The notes under the pieces are model-generated. The model worked only from the letters and a program-made list of their open reading frames with translations, ran no database searches and was not told the DNA's origin. Positions 45,751 to 56,206 of a DNA stretch of 64,000 bases are shown piece by piece. Position numbers and translations under genes: made by a program. This DNA is from JADLGL01 sp963823045 (GTDB taxonomy: Bacteria > Pseudomonadota > Alphaproteobacteria > Rhizobiales > Kaistiaceae), in NCBI GenBank assembly GCA_963823045.1, contig CAWGKA010000003.1:62001-126000 (forward strand). Reading direction: 5' to 3'. The number at the start of each line of letters is the position of its first letter. The first letter of the stretch is position 1.

Positions 45751-48700
45751 TTAGGCCGCTGCCTTTGCAGCCTTCTGCGCCAGCCGGGCCAGTTGCGCCA
45801 TCAACACGGCGGAACCGGCAAGGCGATCCTCCGCCCGCTCCCAGTCACGGATGACGACAATCTTCTGATCCGGCCGCAATTTGGCAAGGCTCCCTTGCTC
45901 GGAAATCCAACCGACGAGGCCTGCCGGATCGGGAAAGGTGTTGTTTCGCAAGGTGATAACGGCCCCGCGCGGACCCGCGTCGATCTTCTCGACATTGGCG
46001 ACGCGGCACAGCGCCTTGATGAGGAGGACCTTCAGCAGGTGCTCCACCTCCTCCGGCAGCGGTCCGAAACGGTCGATCAGCTCGGCGCCGAAGGCGTCGA
46101 TGGATGCCGCATCGTCCAGGTCCGCGAGACGGCGGTATAGCGTCATGCGAAGCTGTAAGTCCGGAACGTAACCATCTGGAATCATGACCGGAGCGCCTAT
46201 GGCGATCTGCGGCGACCAGCGGCCGTCCTCGGTAGCCTCGCCGCCTTCACGCAGCGAAGCGACGGCTTCCTCGAGCATCTGCTGGTAGAGCTCGTAGCCG
46301 ACCTCCTGGATGTGGCCCGACTGTTCCTCGCCGAGGAGGTTGCCTGCGCCGCGGATATCGAGGTCATGGCTGGCAAGCTGGAAGCCCGCGCCAAGCGAAT
46401 CGAGTGACTGCAAAACCTTCAGGCGCCGCTCCGCGCCGACGGTCAGCGACCGGTCGGCCGGCACCGTGAAGAGGGCATAGGCGCGCGCCTTGGAGCGCCC
46501 TACCCGGCCACGCAGCTGATAGAGCTGGCCAAGGCCGAACATGTCGGCCCGGTGGACGATGAGCGTATTGGCGGTCGGGATGTCGAGGCCGGACTCGACG
46601 ATCGTGGTCGACAGCAGGACATCATAGGCGCCCTCATAGAAGGCGCTCATGATGTCGTCGAGCTGGGCCGGTGGCATCTGACCGTGGGCGACGGCGACCT
46701 TCACTTCCGGCACATGCTCGTCGAGGAAGGTCTTGGCTTCGTCGAGATCGGAGATGCGCGGGCACACATAGAAGGCCTGACCGCCGCGATAGCGCTCGCG
46801 CAGGAGCGCCTCGCGAATGACGAGCGGATCGAAGGGCGACACGAACGTCCTGACCGCCAGACGATCAATCGGCGGTGTCGTGATCATTGACAGCTCGCGG
46901 ACACCGGTGAGCGCCAGTTGCAGCGTGCGCGGAATTGGCGTCGCCGACAGCGTGAGTACGTGGACGTCGGCGCGGATCTCCTTCAGCCGTTCCTTATGCT
47001 TCACGCCGAAATGCTGCTCCTCATCGACGATGAGGAGGCCCAGGTCCTTGAATTCGATGGCCTTGCCGAGAAGCGCGTGCGTGCCGATGACGATGTCGAC
47101 AGTACCGTCTTTGAGGCCATTCTTGGTGGCCTCGAGTTCCCTGGCGGAGACAAGGCGCGAGGCATGGCCGATGCGGATCGGGAACTGGGCGAATCGTTCC
47201 GTGAAGGTCTTGGCGTGCTGACGCGCCAGCAGGGTCGTGGGCACCACGACGGCAACCTGATGGCCGCTCAGCGCCGTGACGAAGGCGGCACGAAGGGCGA
47301 CTTCCGTCTTGCCGAAGCCGACATCACCGCAGACGAGACGATCCATCGGCCGGCCGGATGTGAGGTCATCCAGGGCCGCTTCGATAGCGGAGAGCTGATC
47401 GTCCGTCTCCTCATAGGGGAAGCGGGCGCGGAACTCGTCGTAAAGGCCCTCCGGCGGGGTCATCACGGGCGCCTTCCGCAACATCCGGGCGGCGGCGACC
47501 TTGATGAGCTGGTCGGCCATCTCGCGGATGCGCTTCTTCATGCGCGCCCGGCGGTTCTGCCAGGCGACGCCGCCGAGCCGGTCTAGCTGGGCTTCAGCGT
47601 CCTCCGAGCCGTAGCGCGAGAGAAGGTCGATGTTCTCGACCGGGAGGTAAAGCCGGTCACCGCCGGCATATTCGATCTCCAGGCAATCATGCGGCGCGCC
47701 GGCGGCCTCGATGGTGGCAAGGCCGGTGAAACGGCCTATTCCGTGGTCGACATGGACGACGAGGTCGCCCTTGGCGAGGCTCGCAACCTCGCGGAGATAG
47801 TCGGCCCCGCGCGCCTTCCGGCGCGGACGAACGAGGCGATCGCCGAGGACATCCTGTTCGCCGATGATGGCGATGTCGCTCGTCTCGAAGCCGGTTTCGA
47901 CAGGCAGAGTCGTCAGGGCAACGATATCGTCGGGCAGTGCCAACACGTCTGGCCAACTGGCGGCCGGTTTCAGCTTGGTGAGGCCACGGTCGACGAGAAC
48001 CTGTCCCATGCGGTCGCGGGAACCGTCGCTCCAGCACGCGACGGCGACACGCTTGCCGCTCTTGACCAAGCGCCGCGCGTGCTCGATCAGCGCGTCGAAC
48101 ACATTGGTGCCTTCGGCGCTCCGCTCCGCGGCAAAGGTTCGGCCATGCCGGCCGCCGAGGTCGATGGCATCGGCGTCTGGGCTGACGAAGGGCGACAGCA
48201 GCACGCGGGGCGCAGCATCGAGGCGGGCCGTCCATTCGTCCTGCTCGAGATAAAGGAGACCCGGCGGCACCGGCTTGTACGGCACGCTGTGGCCGTCGGA
48301 CGGTCCTTCCAGCGCCTCCTGGCGCGCCTTGTAGTGATCGTCGATGTCGCGGAGCCTTTCGGCGACGGCGTCGTCCACGAGGTGATCGATGATCAGCGGC
48401 GAGCCCCCGACATAGTCGAAGAAGGTTGCCATACCGTCGCTGAAGAGCGGCAGCCAGTGCTCCATGCCGGGGCTGCGGCGCCCTTCCGTCACGGATTGAT
48501 AGAGAAGATCGGTCCGCTCGGCGGCGCCGAACAGCTCCACATACTGGGTGCGGAACCGCTCGATTGATGCCTCGTCGAGCACCATCTCGCTGGTGGCGAC
48601 AAGGTCAAAGCGGTGCAGTTGGCTGGTTGAGCGCTGCGTCTCGGGATCGAAACGGCGAACCGATTCCAGCGTGTCGCCGAAGAAATCGAGCCGGAGCGGC

Positions 48701-49266
48701 AGCGGTTGCCCGGCCGGATAGAGGTCGAGGATGCCGCCGCGTACGGCGTATTCGCCGGCCTCGCGGACGGTCGAAGACCGGAAGAAGCCGTGGCCTTCGA
48801 GCCAGGCGACGATGTCGTCCATGTCGATGCGGTTGCCGCCGGCGAGGTGCATCGCTCCCGCGGCGACCCGCTCATGGGTTGGCACGCGCTGCAGGGCGGC
48901 GTTGACCGTGGCGATGACGACCCCTGCCGTCCTGGCTTCGGGTTCGGCAGCAAGCCGCGACAGCGTCGCCATGCGGCGCGCGACAATGGCCGGATGGGGA
49001 GAGACGCGGTCGTAAGGCATGCAGTCCCAGGCCGGGAACGACAGTATCTCAAGGTCCGGCGCGAAATAGCGGATCGCGGTTTCCAGCTCGGCGGCCCGAT
49101 TGCCGTCGCGTGCGAGCACGGCAACGCGACCGCGCCCGTTTGCGTCTGCGATATGCGCCAGATCGGCGATCACCTTGGCGTCGAAGCCGTCAGGAACGCC
49201 GACCAGACGGGTCAAGTCACGGTCGAGGATGTGCGTCAGGTCGGGGAGTTTGGCGATGCGGTTCAC
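45751..49266 (-). CDS. mfd: Transcription-repair coupling factor
   Basis: Removes RNA polymerase stalled at DNA damage and recruits UvrA. The product is 1,171 residues, normal for Mfd, with the UvrB-homology region at the N-terminus, a CarD-like RNA polymerase interaction domain (LAKGDLVVHVDHGIGRFTGL), and a SF2 translocase with Walker A (CGDVGFGKTEVALRAAF) and the DEEQ box (LLIVDEEQHFGVKHKE). The C-terminal RecG-like motif region includes LYQLRGRVGRSKARAYA. The start is a GTG at 49266. Its start faces recG, which is divergent, an arrangement common in alphaproteobacteria. All regions are in one frame with no indels. Confidence 0.98.
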   Translation of the reverse strand: MNRIAKLPDLTHILDRDLTRLVGVPDGFDAKVIADLAHIADANGRGRVAVLARDGNRAAELETAIRYFAPDLEILSFPAWDCMPYDRVSPHPAIVARRMATLSRLAAEPEARTAGVVIATVNAALQRVPTHERVAAGAMHLAGGNRIDMDDIVAWLEGHGFFRSSTVREAGEYAVRGGILDLYPAGQPLPLRLDFFGDTLESVRRFDPETQRSTSQLHRFDLVATSEMVLDEASIERFRTQYVELFGAAERTDLLYQSVTEGRRSPGMEHWLPLFSDGMATFFDYVGGSPLIIDHLVDDAVAERLRDIDDHYKARQEALEGPSDGHSVPYKPVPPGLLYLEQDEWTARLDAAPRVLLSPFVSPDADAIDLGGRHGRTFAAERSAEGTNVFDALIEHARRLVKSGKRVAVACWSDGSRDRMGQVLVDRGLTKLKPAASWPDVLALPDDIVALTTLPVETGFETSDIAIIGEQDVLGDRLVRPRRKARGADYLREVASLAKGDLVVHVDHGIGRFTGLATIEAAGAPHDCLEIEYAGGDRLYLPVENIDLLSRYGSEDAEAQLDRLGGVAWQNRRARMKKRIREMADQLIKVAAARMLRKAPVMTPPEGLYDEFRARFPYEETDDQLSAIEAALDDLTSGRPMDRLVCGDVGFGKTEVALRAAFVTALSGHQVAVVVPTTLLARQHAKTFTERFAQFPIRIGHASRLVSARELEATKNGLKDGTVDIVIGTHALLGKAIEFKDLGLLIVDEEQHFGVKHKERLKEIRADVHVLTLSATPIPRTLQLALTGVRELSMITTPPIDRLAVRTFVSPFDPLVIREALLRERYRGGQAFYVCPRISDLDEAKTFLDEHVPEVKVAVAHGQMPPAQLDDIMSAFYEGAYDVLLSTTIVESGLDIPTANTLIVHRADMFGLGQLYQLRGRVGRSKARAYALFTVPADRSLTVGAERRLKVLQSLDSLGAGFQLASHDLDIRGAGNLLGEEQSGHIQEVGYELYQQMLEEAVASLREGGEATEDGRWSPQIAIGAPVMIPDGYVPDLQLRMTLYRRLADLDDAASIDAFGAELIDRFGPLPEEVEHLLKVLLIKALCRVANVEKIDAGPRGAVITLRNNTFPDPAGLVGWISEQGSLAKLRPDQKIVVIRDWERAEDRLAGSAVLMAQLARLAQKAAKAAA

Positions 49267-49454
49267 GGGAGCCTGCGCGTGGATGAGGGCATGGGTGATG
49301 GCGCCGGTGTGCTTTCAGCGTATTGCTGAACGTCCGCCGACGGCCAAGATGTTCCGGATGGGCTGATATAGCGCCGAGGCGCGATTCTGTCAGCCTGCCG
49401 AGCAAAGGGCGGGCAACAGGTCGCGGGTTTCCTTGTCGGACGCTATGTTGGGAC

Positions 49455-51587
49455 ATGCGCCCCGCGATCCTCAACGCCCTCTTCGCCGATGTGACGACGC
49501 TCGATGCGGTCGGGCCAAAGATTGGTGCGTTGATGGCCAGGCTGGTCGGGAGCGACGAGGAGCCGCCGCGCGTCGCCGATCTCCTCTTCCATCTGCCGGT
49601 CGCGGTGATCGACCGGTCGAAGCGCCGGCTGATCGCGGACGCCCCGAACGGGGCAATCACAACCATGAAGGTGCGGGTCGACCGCCATAAGCCGACGCCG
49701 GGCCGGGCGTCGCGGGCGCCTTATCGCATCTTCGTCCACGACGATTCGGGCGAACTGGCGCTGGTCTACTTCCACGCCAATCGATCCTGGCTGGAACGCA
49801 GCTACCCGGTGGGCGAAACAGTCTATGTCAGCGGCGAGGTCGAATGGTTCAACGGCCGGCCGCAGATGGTCCATCCCGACTATGTCGTCACCGAGCGCGA
49901 CGTCGCGGAGTTGCCGCTGTTCGAGCCGGTCTATCCGCTCACGGCGGGCCTCGCGAAGAAGACGCTTCTGAAGGCGATCGCCAGCGCCTTGGAGGCGGTG
50001 CCGAAGCTGCCGGAATGGGCGCCGGGGCAACGGATGAAAACGACCGTCTGGCCGAGTTTCGCCACGTCCCTTGCGAAGGCGCACCACCCTGAATCCGCAG
50101 CCGATCTCGACCCGACGAACCCGGCGCGGGCGCGGCTCGCCTATGACGAGCTTTTCGCAGACCAACTCGCTCTCGCGCTGACCCGGGCGCATATGCGCCG
50201 CAGCCCCGGCAAGGCAAGGCCGCCGACGCATGAGGTGGCCCAGCGGCTGCGCGCCGCCCTGCCCTTCAAGCTCACCACGGATCAGGAGCGCGCCATTGTC
50301 GAGGTCAATGAAGACCTCGCCAAGCCGCAGCGGATGCTGCGACTGCTGCAGGGCGACGTCGGCTCGGGCAAAACAGTCGTCGCGCTGCTCGCCATGGCGA
50401 CGGCGATCGAGGCCGGCGCGCAGGCGGCGCTGATGGCGCCGACGGAGATCCTGGCGCGGCAGCATGAAGCGACGATCCGGCCAATCGCCGAAGCCGCGGG
50501 CCTCCGGGTGGCGATCCTCACAGGCCGCGAGAATCGCAGGGACCGCGACCGCGTCCTGACCGACCTTGCCGGGAGCCCGGACGATGATCTCCTTGGTGGG
50601 AGCCGCGGCATCGACATTCTCATTGGCACGCATGCGCTGTTTCAGGAGAGCGTGCGCTTCCGCGACCTTGGCCTTGCGGTGATCGACGAGCAGCATCGCT
50701 TCGGCGTGCAGCAACGCCTGGCGCTCGCCGCCAAGGGCGATGCCACCGACATCCTCGTCATGACGGCAACCCCGATCCCGCGTTCGCTTGTGCTAACGGC
50801 GTTCGGCGACATGGACGTGTCGCAGCTGCGGGAGAAGCCGGCGGGCCGAAAACGGGTCGAGACGCGCGGCGTATCGATGGACCGGATGGACGAGGTGGTC
50901 GCTCGTTTGAAGGCAGCCGTCGACGGCGGCGACAAGGTGTTCTGGGTCTGCCCGCTGGTCGAGGATTCGGAGGAATCGAACCTCACCTCGGCGGAAAGCC
51001 GGGCGGCGATGCTGACCAAGGCACTCCGCACGGATGTCGGGCTGGTGCATGGCCGCATGGCGGCGGCCGACAAGGACGCGGTGATGGCGCGGTTCCGCTC
51101 CGGCGACGTGCCGATCCTCGTCGCCACGACGGTGATCGAGGTCGGCGTCGACGTTCCGGACGCCTCGATCATGGTGATCGAACATGCCGAGCGTTTCGGC
51201 CTCGCCCAGTTGCACCAGCTGCGTGGCCGCGTCGGGCGCGGCGACAAGCAGGCGACCTGCCTCCTCCTCTACAAGCCGCCGCTGAGCGAAACCGCCAAGG
51301 CGCGGCTCAACATCCTGCGCGAGAGCGATGACGGCTTTCTCATCGCGGAGGAGGATTTGCGCCTGCGCGGCGGCGGCGAACTCCTCGGGACCCGCCAATC
51401 CGGTATGCCCGGATTCCGCCTCGCCAACCTCGAATATCACCAGCCGATCATGGAGATGGCGCGGGAGGACGCTCGGGCGCTGGTGAAGGCGAACGCCGAT
51501 CTCGAGGGTACGGAAGGCGATGCGATCCGCGCGCTCCTTTATCTCTTCGGCCGCGATGCCGCGATCCGACTGCTGCGGGCGGGCTGA
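49455..51587 (+). CDS. recG: ATP-dependent DNA helicase RecG
   Basis: Branch-migrating helicase that remodels stalled replication forks and Holliday junctions. The 710-residue product has a wedge domain (about 50-170, with the OB fold around TMKVRVDRHKPTPGRASRAP), Walker A LLQGDVGSGKTVVALLAM, the DEQH box LAVIDEQHRFGVQQR, motif III LVMTATPIPRSL, and LHQLRGRVGRGDKQATCL. The ATG at 49455 starts RPAILNALFADVTTLDAVG; an in-frame upstream ATG at 49323 adds 44 unconserved residues. The GNAT gene follows 2 bases later. Confidence 0.97.
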   Translation: MRPAILNALFADVTTLDAVGPKIGALMARLVGSDEEPPRVADLLFHLPVAVIDRSKRRLIADAPNGAITTMKVRVDRHKPTPGRASRAPYRIFVHDDSGELALVYFHANRSWLERSYPVGETVYVSGEVEWFNGRPQMVHPDYVVTERDVAELPLFEPVYPLTAGLAKKTLLKAIASALEAVPKLPEWAPGQRMKTTVWPSFATSLAKAHHPESAADLDPTNPARARLAYDELFADQLALALTRAHMRRSPGKARPPTHEVAQRLRAALPFKLTTDQERAIVEVNEDLAKPQRMLRLLQGDVGSGKTVVALLAMATAIEAGAQAALMAPTEILARQHEATIRPIAEAAGLRVAILTGRENRRDRDRVLTDLAGSPDDDLLGGSRGIDILIGTHALFQESVRFRDLGLAVIDEQHRFGVQQRLALAAKGDATDILVMTATPIPRSLVLTAFGDMDVSQLREKPAGRKRVETRGVSMDRMDEVVARLKAAVDGGDKVFWVCPLVEDSEESNLTSAESRAAMLTKALRTDVGLVHGRMAAADKDAVMARFRSGDVPILVATTVIEVGVDVPDASIMVIEHAERFGLAQLHQLRGRVGRGDKQATCLLLYKPPLSETAKARLNILRESDDGFLIAEEDLRLRGGGELLGTRQSGMPGFRLANLEYHQPIMEMAREDARALVKANADLEGTEGDAIRALLYLFGRDAAIRLLRAG

Positions 51588-51589
51588 CG

Positions 51590-52024
51590 ATGCACGTCGA
51601 GCCGATGACCGGCCCGGACATCGAAGCCGTCACGAATTTGGCGGTGCAGCTCGGATATCCGGTCGCGGCTGCGATCGTCGCGGAACGATTTGCCCAGATC
51701 ACGGCGGAGGTAGCCCATGGCCTGTTCGTGGCCAGGGCGGACGACGGTAGGGTCATCGGCTGGGTCCACGTTCACCGCGACCCGGCGTCCCTTCTCACAG
51801 AGGAGCGCGCCGTGATTGGGGCCCTCATCGTCGAAGACGGCCAGCGCGGTCAGGGGATCGGCAAGCTGCTTCTAGAGCGCGCGGAGGACTGGGCTAGGCA
51901 ACAGGGGATCGGCCGGATTCGTGTCGGCTCGAATGTCCTGCGGACTGGCGCGCGCCGCTTCTACGAACGCGAGGGCTATCGCGTGGAGAAGTCCTGGAAC
52001 GTGTTCGTCAAGGACCTCGCCTAG
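51590..52024 (+). CDS. GNAT family N-acetyltransferase
   Basis: A 144-residue single-domain acetyltransferase. The acetyl-CoA loop DGQRGQGIGKLLLERAEDWA and the following IRVGSNVLRTGARRFYEREGYRVEKSWNVF are classic GNAT motifs. The start, two bases after the recG stop, means the two genes are almost surely co-transcribed. The substrate is unknown; the small size and the C-terminal pattern fit acetyltransferases of small molecules or protein N-termini, but none can be singled out. It converges on the TauE/SafE gene with a 2-base gap. Confidence 0.9.
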   Translation: MHVEPMTGPDIEAVTNLAVQLGYPVAAAIVAERFAQITAEVAHGLFVARADDGRVIGWVHVHRDPASLLTEERAVIGALIVEDGQRGQGIGKLLLERAEDWARQQGIGRIRVGSNVLRTGARRFYEREGYRVEKSWNVFVKDLA

Positions 52025-52026
52025 CG

Positions 52027-52812
52027 TCAGAAGCCTAGCCACGTCCGGATCGGGTTCTCAGGGTCGAGGAGAAGCCGGATGGCGAGCGCGACGCTGACGA
52101 GGACGAGCAGCGGCTTGATGATCCGCGCGCCGTGGCGCATCGCCAGCGCGGACCCCAGTCGGGCGCCGATGAGCTGCATCACGCCCATGATCAGTCCGAC
52201 CTTCCAGACGACCGCATTGACGGCGGCGAAGACAATGAACGCACCGACATTGGAGCCGAAGTTCAGGAGCTTCGTGTGCGCCGTCGCCTTGAGGATGCCG
52301 AAGCCGGCGAGGCCAACATAGGCGAGCATGAAGAACGAACCGGTGCCCGGGCCGAACAGGCCGTCATAGAAGCCGATGGCCGGAGGGACGGTGAGAAGGA
52401 AGACCGTCGGGCCGATGCGCTCGGCGCGGTCGATATCGCTCAGCCTCGGCTTGATTGCGAAATAGACGGCGATGCCGATGAGCAGGATCGGCAGGATGGC
52501 CTGCAGAATCTCGCCCGGCGCGATGCTTGCCACGGCAGCGCCAAGGCCGGCGCCGACGAAGGAGAGCGTCGCCGCCGGCAATTGCCGGCTCAGGTCGACA
52601 TGGCCCTTGCGCGCGTAGGCGTAGCTCGCCGTGCCGCTGCCGAAGAGCGCCTGCAGCTTGTTGGTGCCGAGAGCCTCGACCGGGCCAAGGCCGGCCAGCA
52701 ACAGCGCCGGCACGGTGATCAGCCCGCCTCCTCCCGCGATGGAATCTATGAAGCCGGCGACGAAGCCGGCGAGTGCGAGAAGGACGATCGTTTCGGTGGC
52801 GAGATCAACCAT
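52027..52812 (-). CDS. TSUP family (TauE/SafE) anion exporter
   Basis: A 261-residue membrane protein with about eight helices. The family signature is repeated: FVAGFIDSIAGGGGLITVPALLLAG in the first half and GFYDGLFGPGTGSFFMLAYVGLAG in the second, as in TauE/SafE/TSUP carriers, which move sulfonates, sulfite or related anions across the inner membrane. The exact substrate is unknown. It lies downstream of glmS on the same strand with a 46-base gap, but a functional link with cell-wall sugar synthesis is not evident. The YeeE/YedE pair elsewhere in the window may hint at an active sulfur metabolism. Confidence 0.92.
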   Translation of the reverse strand: MVDLATETIVLLALAGFVAGFIDSIAGGGGLITVPALLLAGLGPVEALGTNKLQALFGSGTASYAYARKGHVDLSRQLPAATLSFVGAGLGAAVASIAPGEILQAILPILLIGIAVYFAIKPRLSDIDRAERIGPTVFLLTVPPAIGFYDGLFGPGTGSFFMLAYVGLAGFGILKATAHTKLLNFGSNVGAFIVFAAVNAVVWKVGLIMGVMQLIGARLGSALAMRHGARIIKPLLVLVSVALAIRLLLDPENPIRTWLGF

Positions 52813-52858
52813 GGCGGCGTGTCATACGCCGCCGGCGGAAATAAGCCGAGTGCCGGGC

Positions 52859-54687
52859 CTATTCGACCGTCACGGATTTCGCGAGGTTGCGCGGCTGGTC
52901 GACATCCGTCCCCATGAAGACGGCGGTGTGATAGGCGAGCAACTGGACCGGGATGGCGTAGACCAACGGCGTGATCGTCGCCGGCATTTCCGGCAGAACG
53001 ATCGTCCCCATCGTCGCCTTGGGCGCCGCTTCCAGGCCCTTCTCGTCGGTGACGAGGATGATGCGGCCTCCGCGCGCGGCAACCTCCTCCATGTTCGACA
53101 CGGTCTTGTCGAAGATGCGGTCATAGGGAGCGATGACGATGACCGGCATTTCGGAATCGACCAGCGCGATCGGGCCGTGCTTCAACTCGCCGGCAGCGTA
53201 GCCTTCGGCGTGGATGTAGGAGATTTCCTTCAGCTTCAGCGCGCCTTCCAGAGCGATCGGGAAGTTGGTGCCGCGGCCGAGATAGAGAACATCCTTCACC
53301 CCGCCGATCTGCGCGGCGAGCACCTCGATCTGCGGCTCCGTCTTGAGCGCCAGCGCCATCATCCGCGGCACTTCGGAAAGCGCGTTGACGAGGTTCTCCT
53401 CGTCGGCATCTGACAGGACGCCGCGCGCCTTGCCGGCGGCGACGGCGAGCGACGCCAAAACCGCGAGCTGGCAGGTGAAGGCCTTCGTCGAGGCGACACC
53501 GATCTCGGGGCCGGCGAGCGTCGGCAGGAGGACGTCCGAATTCGCGCGCGATCGTCGACTGGTGGACGTTGACGATGGCGCCGATCTTCTGGCCCGCCGC
53601 CTTGGCATAACGCAGCGACGCCAGCGTGTCCGCGGTCTCGCCGGACTGCGAGATGACGAGCGAGACGCCGTTGGGGCTCAGCGGCATTTCGCGATAGCGG
53701 AACTCGGAGGCGATATCGACGTCGACCGGCAGGCGTGCCAGGCGCTCGAACCAGTATTTGGCGACCAGCGCGGCGTAATAGGCGGTGCCGCAGGCGGTGA
53801 TCGACAGCCGGTCGAGCGCCGGCGAAATCGATCGCATCCGGGTCGGGCAGCGCGACTTTCCCGGCGGCGAAGTCGAGATAATGCGCCAGCGTGTGGCCGA
53901 CGACCTCCGGCTGCTCGGCGATCTCCTTCGCCATGAAGTGGCGATAGTTGCCCTTGTCGACGAGGAGGCCCGCGGCCGGCGTCGCGACGGCCGGGCGGAC
54001 GACTTCCTCGTTCGCCTCGTCGTAGATCGTCACGGCGTTGTGGGTCAGCACCGCCCAGTCGCCGTCTTCGAGATAGATGACGCGGTTGGTGAAAGGCGCG
54101 AGCGCGATCGCGTCGGAGCCGGCGAACATTTCGCCCTGGCCGAGGCCGATGGCGAGCGGGCTGCCGCGCCGGGCGACGATCATCAGATCGTCGTCGCCAT
54201 CGAAGATCGCGGCTAGGGCGAAGGCGCCCTGCAGCTTGGCAAGCGTTATGCGCATCGCATCGACCGGCGTCGCACCTCGGTCGATCTCGATGGTCATCAG
54301 ATGCGCGATGACTTCCGTGTCGGTATCGCTGGCGAGCTTGCGGCCAGCGGCCTCCACCTCCGCGCGCAACTCCCGGAAATTCTCGATGATGCCGTTATGG
54401 ACGATGGCAACGCGCTCGGTGGCGTGTGGATGGGCGTTGCCTTCGGTTGGCGCGCCGTGGGTCGCCCAGCGGGTGTGGCCGATGCCGGTGCTGCCTTTGA
54501 GCGGTTCGGAAGCGAGGCGATCGGCGAGATTCTGCAGCTTGCCTTCGGCACGGCGGCGCCGGATGTGGCTGTCGTTCAGCGTGGCGATGCCGGCCGAGTC
54601 ATAGCCGCGATATTCGAGGCGGCGCAGCGCATCCACCAGCCGCGGCGCCGCGTCCGAACTCCCCAATATTCCGACAATCCCGCACAT
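52859..54687 (-). CDS. glmS: Glutamine-fructose-6-phosphate aminotransferase (two frameshifts)
   Basis: Makes glucosamine 6-phosphate for cell-wall and lipid A synthesis. The N-terminal amidotransferase domain begins with the catalytic Cys (MCGIVGILG) and has STGIGHTRWATHG and IVHNGIIENF. The isomerase part lies in two other frames: after about 53820 it continues ALDRLSITACGTAYYA and QSGETADTLASL, then after about 53541 SDVLLPTLAGPEIGVASTKAFT to the C-terminal AKSVTVE. Each break fits one extra base. The corrected length, about 609 residues, matches the family. The gene is essential in most bacteria, so sequence errors are probable. It is downstream of glmU. Confidence 0.93.
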
Positions 54688-54785
54688 CGTCCGGTCAGTG
54701 CTCCTATCCGCGCTTGGTCGAGGCTGCGATTGACCTCATCGGCGCGGCGAAAACAGGGCCACCCTAGGGTGAATCCGTGTCCAAC

Positions 54786-56117
54786 CTATTGACGCGACTT
54801 GAACCGTTCGACCCAGCCCGGCTTGTTCACCTGGCGCCCGCGCGCCACGGCCAGAGCGCCCTCCTCGACGTCTTCGGTGATGACGCTGCCCGATGCGACA
54901 TAAGCGTTGTCGCCGATCTTCACCGGAGCCACGAGCGCGCTGTTGGAACCGATGAAGGTCGAAGCGCCGATCTCGGTCCGATATTTGGCTTGGCCGTCAT
55001 AGTTACAAGTGATCGTCCCGGCGCCGATATTGGTCGCCGGGCCGACCGAGGCGTCGCCGATATAGCTGAGGTGGTTGACCTTGGCGCCCTCGCCAATCAC
55101 GGCGTTCTTCACCTCGCAGAAATTGCCGACCTTCGCGTGCTCGCCGATATCCGCGCCTGGGCGCAGGCGGGCAAAAGGCCCGATCGAGGCGCCGGCGGCG
55201 ATATGCGCTCCCTCCAAATGGCAGAACGAATGGATCACGGCCTCATCGTCGACGACGACGCCTGGGCCGAAGACGACATTGGGCTCGATGACGACATCGC
55301 GGCCGACGACGGTATCGTGGGCAAAGAAGACGGTCTCAGGCGCAACGAGGCCGGCGCCATCGGCCATCGCCGCTTGCCGGCGGTTCTGCTGCCACAGGCG
55401 TTCGACCTCGGCGAGCTCGGCGCGCGTGTTGACGCCTCGCACCTCGTCTTCGCTGGCCTCGACGGCGACGACCAGCTCGCCGTCGGCATTGGCGATTTCC
55501 ACGGCATCGGTGAGGTAATATTCGCCCTTGGCATTGTCGGCTTCGATGCGATCGAGGATCGACAGCAGCGTATCGCCTCGAAAGCCCATGACGCCGGCAT
55601 TGCAGAGGCGAATACGACGTTCGGCCGGTGTCGCCTCCTTGTCTTCACGGATGGCGCGCAGCGTCCCATTTTCGATGATCAGGCGGCCGTAGCCGGTCGG
55701 ATCGACGGCCGTGAAGCCCAGCACGACAACGGCGGCGCCGTTGCGAAGGGCGCGGCACATGCGCTTCAGCGTGTCGCCACTGATGAGCGGCGTATCGCCG
55801 TAGAGGACAAGCACGTCGTCTGCCGGGCGCTCGAGCGCGGCGCGGGCGGCGAGGACGGCGTGGGCGGTGCCGAGGCGCTCGGCCTGCGTGAATGTATGCG
55901 CGCCGCCGTCATGCTCGGTGACCAGCGCCTCAATGTCATCCGCACCGGGCGCCGTGACCACGGCGATATGGACCGGGCTCACCACGGAAGTGGCGTTGAG
56001 AACGTGGCCGAGCATCGGCAATCCAGCCACCTTGTGCATCACCTTGGAATGCGATGACTTCATCCGCGTGCCCTCGCCGGCAGCGAGGACGACGACCTGA
56101 CACGAGCGCTCGGGCAT
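54786..56117 (-). CDS. glmU: Bifunctional N-acetylglucosamine-1-phosphate uridyltransferase/acetyltransferase
   Basis: Catalyses the last two steps to UDP-N-acetylglucosamine: acetylation of glucosamine 1-phosphate and uridylation. The N-terminal pyrophosphorylase domain begins CQVVVLAAGEGTRMKSS, with the LYGDTPLIS motif. The C-terminal left-handed beta-helix domain is built of hexapeptide repeats (VIEPNVVFGPGVVVDDEAVI onward) and contains the catalytic region NYDGQAKYRTEIG. The ATG at 56117 has GGAG six bases upstream; a TTG at 56129 is less likely. Length about 443. Intact and upstream of glmS on the same strand. Confidence 0.97.
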   Translation of the reverse strand: MPERSCQVVVLAAGEGTRMKSSHSKVMHKVAGLPMLGHVLNATSVVSPVHIAVVTAPGADDIEALVTEHDGGAHTFTQAERLGTAHAVLAARAALERPADDVLVLYGDTPLISGDTLKRMCRALRNGAAVVVLGFTAVDPTGYGRLIIENGTLRAIREDKEATPAERRIRLCNAGVMGFRGDTLLSILDRIEADNAKGEYYLTDAVEIANADGELVVAVEASEDEVRGVNTRAELAEVERLWQQNRRQAAMADGAGLVAPETVFFAHDTVVGRDVVIEPNVVFGPGVVVDDEAVIHSFCHLEGAHIAAGASIGPFARLRPGADIGEHAKVGNFCEVKNAVIGEGAKVNHLSYIGDASVGPATNIGAGTITCNYDGQAKYRTEIGASTFIGSNSALVAPVKIGDNAYVASGSVITEDVEEGALAVARGRQVNKPGWVERFKSRQ

Positions 56118-56206
56118 GGCTTGCTCCAAGGAGAATCAATCAGTTGGTGCCGGTTTGCACCGGCCTTGGGTCCGGATCAAGGCGGGCCGGCAGACGCGGT
56201 GAACGG